Positions 60,179 through 64,000 of a DNA stretch of 64,000 nucleotides are shown here, in pieces. The first letter of the stretch is position 1; each line of letters begins with the position of its first letter. The translations under genes and the position numbers were made by a program. Origin of the DNA: Singulisphaera sp. GP187 (lineage in GTDB: Bacteria > Planctomycetota > Phycisphaerae > Phycisphaerales > SM1A02); the NCBI GenBank assembly GCA_945869475.1, contig CAMBOV010000001.1, positions 409,193-473,192 on the forward strand, given 5' to 3'. A model generated the notes under the pieces. It was not told where the DNA came from and did no database searches. It saw only the letters and a list, made by a program, of their open reading frames with translations.

Positions 60179-61137
60179 TGCGAGTTCCCGGCACAGCGTT
60201 CGCGTTGACGCTGCTCGCCGTGAGTGCGGTCTCTGTTGCGGTTGTGATTGCGATCGGATTCGCGGTCGGGCTGACGAATCGATCGGATGCACCGATCGCC
60301 GTCGAGCCATTCGAACGGGCTGGCATTCGAAACGTCGTCACGTTTCACGAAGGCTTCTATTCCGGCAGCGCTCCTCAAGGCGACGCTGGCTTCGATTCTC
60401 TGCGAGCGCTGGGAATCAAGACGATTCTCAGCGTGGATGGCGCCCCGCCAGATCTTGCGCGCATCGAGGCGCGCGCGATGCGGTCGGTGCACGTTCCACT
60501 TGGCTACGACGGATTCGACGATGTGACCAAAGCGCAACTCGTTCGAGCGGTGCGTGACTTGCCCCGTCCGCTCTATCTGCACTGCCACCATGGCATACAT
60601 CGAAGCGCGGGCGCGGCGGCGGCGATTGCGATTTCGCTGGAGTGGCTCACCCACGAAGAGGCACACGCACGCATGAAGCTCTCGGGAACTTCGCTCGCCT
60701 ACGAGGGACTCTGGAAGTGCGTCGCTCGCGCACAGCCGATGCGTGCCGCGCAGATCGACGAAGCGAGCGCGAACTTTCCCAGCGTCACACCGCCCGACTC
60801 ATTCGTCGCGTCGATGGTGGCAATCGACGAAGCGTTCGATCGAGTGAAGGCTCTCGACAGGAGTGCGTGGACCACCCCCGCTGGCCACTCCGGCGCCGAG
60901 GGCGTTTCGAACGCCGCACGACTCGCGGACCTCTTTCGAGTCGTTGGCGATCCAACACCGAGCGCTCGGCTCGATGTGCAGGCGATGATCCAGGTGCGGC
61001 TGTGGATCGAGTCATCGGCAGCGAGCGCTGTACTGCTCGAGCGCGCACTCGAACGAGCTGATTTCGCAACGGCGTCGAGGGTCATGACTGATCTCAAGAG
61101 TCGCTGCACGGAGTGCCACTCGAAGTACCGTGATTAG
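60178..61137 (+). CDS. Dual-specificity-type phosphatase fused to a cytochrome c'-like domain
   Basis: 319 residues from ATG60178, which shares an A with the upstream TGA. A signal or anchor helix at about 9-33 suggests an extracytoplasmic protein. A phosphatase domain (about 45-185) has the P-loop HCHHGIHRS (Cys136, Arg142) and a candidate general acid in GYDGFDD (Asp111-115). The C-terminal helical region (about 205-319) ends in CTECHSKYR, the exact C-terminal heme-binding pattern of cytochrome c'. I infer a secreted cysteine phosphatase joined to a heme domain. I know of no described enzyme of this build. Confidence 0.75.
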   Translation: MRVPGTAFALTLLAVSAVSVAVVIAIGFAVGLTNRSDAPIAVEPFERAGIRNVVTFHEGFYSGSAPQGDAGFDSLRALGIKTILSVDGAPPDLARIEARAMRSVHVPLGYDGFDDVTKAQLVRAVRDLPRPLYLHCHHGIHRSAGAAAAIAISLEWLTHEEAHARMKLSGTSLAYEGLWKCVARAQPMRAAQIDEASANFPSVTPPDSFVASMVAIDEAFDRVKALDRSAWTTPAGHSGAEGVSNAARLADLFRVVGDPTPSARLDVQAMIQVRLWIESSAASAVLLERALERADFATASRVMTDLKSRCTECHSKYRD

Positions 61138-61175
61138 CTCGATCAAGATCGCTACGATCGCGCCGGAGATTCTTC

Positions 61176-61562
61176 ATGACCTCAGAACGCGACCACCAAA
61201 CTTTCGCTGGACTGCCCGCGGGCTATCCGTTCAATCGCGAGTGGGAGATCACTCCGCGCGAGTGCCAGCGACGCCGCGCCGCAGGCGAGTCGATCATCTT
61301 GATTGATTGCCGCACCACGGCCGAGCGCGAACTCGCATCGATCACTGGATCGATTCACGTGCCGATGCAATCGCTCAGTGTGCATCTCGATGCGCTGCGA
61401 GAGCATGAGACTTCACCCGTCGTCGTCTACTGCCATCAAGGTGGACGAAGCCTCAAAGTGACAGCCGCACTTCGACAGGCTGGATTCGATGACGTGCGAA
61501 GTCTCGCGGGTGGCATCCACCTCTGGGCGATCGACATCGATTCGACCGTCCCGCTGTATTGA
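61176..61562 (+). CDS. Rhodanese-domain protein
   Basis: 128 residues. The single rhodanese fold has the active-site loop YCHQGGRS with catalytic Cys, and ILIDCRTTAERELASITGSI with the CDC25-like/sulfurtransferase N-motif. Likely a small thiosulfate or persulfide sulfurtransferase. 38 bases after the phosphatase fusion. Confidence 0.9.
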   Translation: MTSERDHQTFAGLPAGYPFNREWEITPRECQRRRAAGESIILIDCRTTAERELASITGSIHVPMQSLSVHLDALREHETSPVVVYCHQGGRSLKVTAALRQAGFDDVRSLAGGIHLWAIDIDSTVPLY

Positions 61563-61574
61563 GGACGCGTCTCG

Positions 61575-62207
61575 CTACGGCTGGCTCGCGAGAAATGCAT
61601 CCCAACTCTTGGCAGATTCAGAGAAGTACAGGCACACACTTTCGGGTCGGTTGTCGTTCACCCACCGATGCAACAGGGCAATCGACTCTGCCCGACTCGC
61701 GCAACCTGGGTCACTCACGCAGTCGCGCAGAGCGCGACAGAGGCCGCGAAAATCATTCAAGTCTGCGCTGTACTGATTCGCAATCGCGTCGCGGTCGGCG
61801 GCCGAGAGTTGCGCGAATTCCGATTCGCGCATTGCCGGCGAGAATCGAAGCGGACCAGAAAACGCCTCGAACTTTGCCGCGATGACCCCGGTGTCGCGTT
61901 CGCTCGAGAGTGCGATGACCAGGTGTCGAAAAGGACAATCAGCGATTGTCGACGCGAGTGTCGACGCGGGTGTCGGCGCGGGTGTCGGCGCGGGCGCGGG
62001 TGTCGGCGCGGGCGTGGGTGTCGGTGCGGGCGAAACTGCTGTCGGTGTTTTCTGGTCACAGGCGGCAATCACGGTCACTGCCAACGTGAGTGAGAGGACA
62101 GACGCGCCCAGCGTGACGACATCCCTCTTGCGACCGCTCGGGCTTCGCCCTGCTTGCGCTGCGGGTGCGTTTGTTGACGAACAACGAAGCTTCTTCATGT
62201 CAGACAT
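61575..62207 (-). CDS. Lipoprotein with Pro-Ala-Thr repeat linker
   Basis: 210 residues from ATG62207; ATG62198 is possible. A basic N-terminal stretch and hydrophobic segment lead to the lipobox VIAAC. A linker of Pro-Ala-Pro-Thr repeats, encoded by a 12-base repeat (about 61960-62035), separates a helical cysteine-containing domain with four or five Cys (e.g. CRALRDCVSDPGCASRAES). No known family recognised. Converges with the rhodanese gene. Confidence 0.7.
   Translation of the reverse strand: MSDMKKLRCSSTNAPAAQAGRSPSGRKRDVVTLGASVLSLTLAVTVIAACDQKTPTAVSPAPTPTPAPTPAPAPTPAPTPASTLASTIADCPFRHLVIALSSERDTGVIAAKFEAFSGPLRFSPAMRESEFAQLSAADRDAIANQYSADLNDFRGLCRALRDCVSDPGCASRAESIALLHRWVNDNRPESVCLYFSESAKSWDAFLASQP
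61958..62035. repeat. 12-base imperfect tandem repeat
   Basis: About six copies of GTGTCGGCGCGG-type units inside the lipoprotein gene, coding for the Pro-Ala-Thr linker. Confidence 0.85.
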
Positions 62208-62369
62208 TGTCGTCAAATCTCCAAAATCGGTGTGTCAATAAATCGTGCAGCGGACCAACAGCCACCAAACCATGGCAGACGCCAAGGTTTGGAGAAGTAA
62301 AAAGGGAAAAAGAGAAGATGGAAGATGGAAGATGATTCCGCTGCGCGAAATCATCAAGAGAAAAGGGAA

Positions 62370-63428
62370 CTACGGAGTCCTCACGACGCGGAACCCGACG
62401 CCGTCGACGATGCTGCCGGGCGTGAAGTTGCCGCGCTGCGACGCGCGGCAGCCGTAGGAGTAGCTGCCCCAGCCGCCGCCGCGCAACAAACGGAACGCCA
62501 ACTCGCTTTGCGCTGGACCCGTCGGATCAACCACACCGTCTTCGCAGGATTTGTAATACCCGCCTTCGTACCAATCCTGGCACCACTCCAAAACATTGCC
62601 GATCATGTCATAGAAACCAAGTGCGTTGGACGCTTTCTGAGCGACTGGGTGTGTGGTGGAGGTAGAGTTCTCGCGGTACCACGCTATCTGTTCAAGTTCG
62701 CCATACCTCGGCTTTCGCACTCCTGCTCGGCATGCGTATTCCCACTGCGCTTCGGTTGGAAGTTTCATCCCAGTCTTTGCGCAGAACTTCTGGCAATCGT
62801 CCCAAGAGACTTGTTCGACTGGATTTTTTGCCGTCAACAATTTATTGGGCGTTTCTGCACCTGCCTTTTCCTGCGCTTCTTTCTTGGTCAACCCTTCTTC
62901 GATGTACTTCGCAATTTTTGATTCGCGACCCTCGCTCGATTGTTGAAATGCGCTTGGGTTCGACCCCATCACCTTCATCCACTGTTCTTGAGTCACTTCG
63001 GTGCGACCAAGATAGAAGGCTTTGCTGATCGTGACTTCGTGGGCAGGTCGTTCGGTGTACTTCAGTTGCGGCCACTTCTCCTCAAAAAGCTTTTCCAGTT
63101 CCACTGCTTCTGTATCCCCTGGACTCATGCCCATCACAAACTTGCCTGGCGGCACGAGCAACATCTCGATGCCAGTCGCTTTGTCAGTGACTCGCCACGG
63201 CAACTTTGTTTCCGTGATGCGCTTGAGAAAATCCGCATCGGTGACAACCGTGGGATCGGGATTCTGTTCGAGAACTTCAGCCCAAGAAAGTGGAGACGCA
63301 GTTGCAGTTGGTGCGGGCTTTGGCTTTGACTTCGCTGGCGCAGCGCCACCTTGACTTGCACCGATGAACACCGCACCCATCACCACCCCAACCAACATCA
63401 GCACGATATTGCGACCGGAATTGATCAT
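62370..63428 (-). CDS. SUMF1/formylglycine-enzyme-like domain protein, probably non-catalytic
   Basis: 352 residues from ATG63428 (TTG63434 possible). A signal or anchor helix at about 9-30, then a SUMF1/FGE-sulfatase fold (about 85-352): MLLVPPGKFVMGM, EVTQEQWMKVMG, PVEQVSWDDCQKFCAKTG, MKLPTEAQWEYACRAG, ALGFYDMIGNVLEWCQDWY, LLRGGGWGSYSYGCRAS, closing GVGFRVVRTP. The FGE catalytic cysteine pair (C-x4-C in the RGGS-loop) is missing, so it is likely a structural or binding version, as is common in planctomycetes. The fold assignment is strong; the role is open. Confidence 0.88.
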   Translation of the reverse strand: MINSGRNIVLMLVGVVMGAVFIGASQGGAAPAKSKPKPAPTATASPLSWAEVLEQNPDPTVVTDADFLKRITETKLPWRVTDKATGIEMLLVPPGKFVMGMSPGDTEAVELEKLFEEKWPQLKYTERPAHEVTISKAFYLGRTEVTQEQWMKVMGSNPSAFQQSSEGRESKIAKYIEEGLTKKEAQEKAGAETPNKLLTAKNPVEQVSWDDCQKFCAKTGMKLPTEAQWEYACRAGVRKPRYGELEQIAWYRENSTSTTHPVAQKASNALGFYDMIGNVLEWCQDWYEGGYYKSCEDGVVDPTGPAQSELAFRLLRGGGWGSYSYGCRASQRGNFTPGSIVDGVGFRVVRTP

Positions 63429-63562
63429 CGCCAAAGGGTATCAGTCGCAGGCGAGCAATCGCGTCAGCGTGCGCCGTGCGCTTATGGGTTCAATGTGATC
63501 TGTAGCCAAGGGTTCCCTTGACTACACCCCTGCATGTCTATGGGCTTTGCTTTTGCTTGGCT

Positions 63563-63680
63563 TCATCTGCCATGCTTTGGGCTGCATCTGCCCTGCGCTT
63601 GGGCCCATCTACCATCGGAACGACCAGCCACATTGATAGGAAGTAAACCAATAAGAGGAAGAAGAACAAACAACACCGCG
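63563..63680 (-). other. Duplicated, out-of-frame or stop-separated copy of the preceding membrane segment
   Basis: Directly after the TGA of the edge gene, the same frame reads on as LPARCCLFFLLLVYFLSMW and further to QKQSP. Its DNA (about 63643-63680) closely repeats the segment at about 63715-63755 that encodes CCLMFFLFLVY. An alternative frame gives a 65-codon ORF. This looks like a local duplication that left the second copy untranslated or separately read. Confidence 0.4.
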
Positions 63681-63687
63681 CAGGGAG

Positions 63688-63996
63688 TCAAACTGTAAAT
63701 CCAAACCGCGTCACGTAAACCAAGAAGAGGAAGAACATCAAACAACACCACCATATCCAAAATTGGCGGTCCATTTTTGCCTGTGCAGCGTCTGCGGCTT
63801 CTAGATATGCAATGCGCTCTTCTTCTTCTTCATCTGCAATGCGCTCTTCTTCTTCTTCATCTGCAATGCGCTGGGCTTCTTCCCTTGCCCTCCTTGCCCT
63901 GTGAACGGGGTCATTTGCAATGCGCTCGGCTTCTATACCTTTCCTGATCTCGGCTGCGAGTTGTTCTTTAGATGGGCCGGAGCCTAATAGAAACAA
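63688..63996 (-). CDS. Repeat-rich single-pass membrane protein, 5' end at or beyond the window
   Basis: About 102 residues from TTG63996, but the frame stays open to the window edge, so the start may lie outside. It is highly charged, with a repeated RIADEEEEE segment encoded by a 27-base tandem repeat, and ends in one hydrophobic helix (FWIWWCCLMFFLFLVYVTRFGF). A coiled-coil protein anchored by its C-terminus is likely. Function unknown. Confidence 0.5.
   Translation of the reverse strand: MFLLGSGPSKEQLAAEIRKGIEAERIANDPVHRARRAREEAQRIADEEEEERIADEEEEERIAYLEAADAAQAKMDRQFWIWWCCLMFFLFLVYVTRFGFTV
63809..63872. repeat. 27-base tandem repeat, 2.4 copies
   Basis: Two perfect copies of a 27-base unit beginning GCAATGCGCTCTTCTTC, and a partial third, coding for the charged repeats of the edge protein. 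Confidence 0.93.
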
Positions 63997-64000
63997 CCAA

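Overview
The window looks like a chromosomal segment of a planctomycete, most likely of the Phycisphaerae. This is an inference from several features seen together. Secreted proteins end in a doubled dockerin-like tag whose repeats finish in a Trp-Gly pair. There is a small basic protein of the Planctomycetes-Verrucomicrobia-Chlamydiae type, and a SecA of about 1400 residues with large insertions. DNA is GC-rich, genes are packed on both strands, and same-strand neighbours very often overlap by 4 bases (ATGA). No phage, CRISPR array or intact insertion sequence was seen; the only mobile-element trace is a short decayed transposase tail near 2.8 kb.

Layout. 0-2.7 kb: a propeller/di-heme secreted protein broken by an in-frame TAG. 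3-4.1 kb: an FMN alpha-hydroxy-acid oxidase. 4.1-13.9 kb (minus): one long respiratory operon, running coxB-coxA-coxC, a membrane protein, a di-heme cytochrome lipoprotein, Rieske, cytochrome b fused to cytochrome c, a CtaG/FixG-like fusion and a FixH-like protein. Together these would form a bc complex, a caa3-type oxidase and assembly factors. 14-20.3 kb: tRNA-Leu, guaB, then a three-gene unit of PilT-like ATPase, membrane-anchored degenerate GspE-like protein and CvpA-like protein. 20.3-25.4 kb: a peroxiredoxin and two large cysteine-rich secreted proteins with dockerin-like tags. 25-31 kb: acyl-CoA synthetase, SPOR lipoprotein, truncated hemoglobin, aminotransferase. 31-36 kb: lexA and a ribose-type sugar ABC transporter downstream of trpA. 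36-49 kb: housekeeping genes (secA, polA, folK, cinA, pyrF) and three tRNAs. 49.5-64 kb: solute-binding protein, DUF971 protein, aminotransferase, small basic protein, acpS, nth, recX, an old-yellow-enzyme homologue, a phosphatase fused to a cytochrome c'-like domain, rhodanese, a SUMF1-domain protein and a repeat-rich membrane protein at the edge.

Most of the window is core metabolism and information processing. The most unusual items are the phosphatase-cytochrome c' fusion (60.2 kb), the PilT/pseudo-ATPase/CvpA unit (15.7-20.3 kb), the CtaG-FixG fusion, a shared cysteine-rich module in adjacent secreted proteins, a 14-bp inverted repeat around the polA start, and about ten short perfect tandem repeats in coding and intergenic DNA. 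Coordinates and starts come from reading frames, ribosome-binding sites and gene overlaps; no database search was possible.
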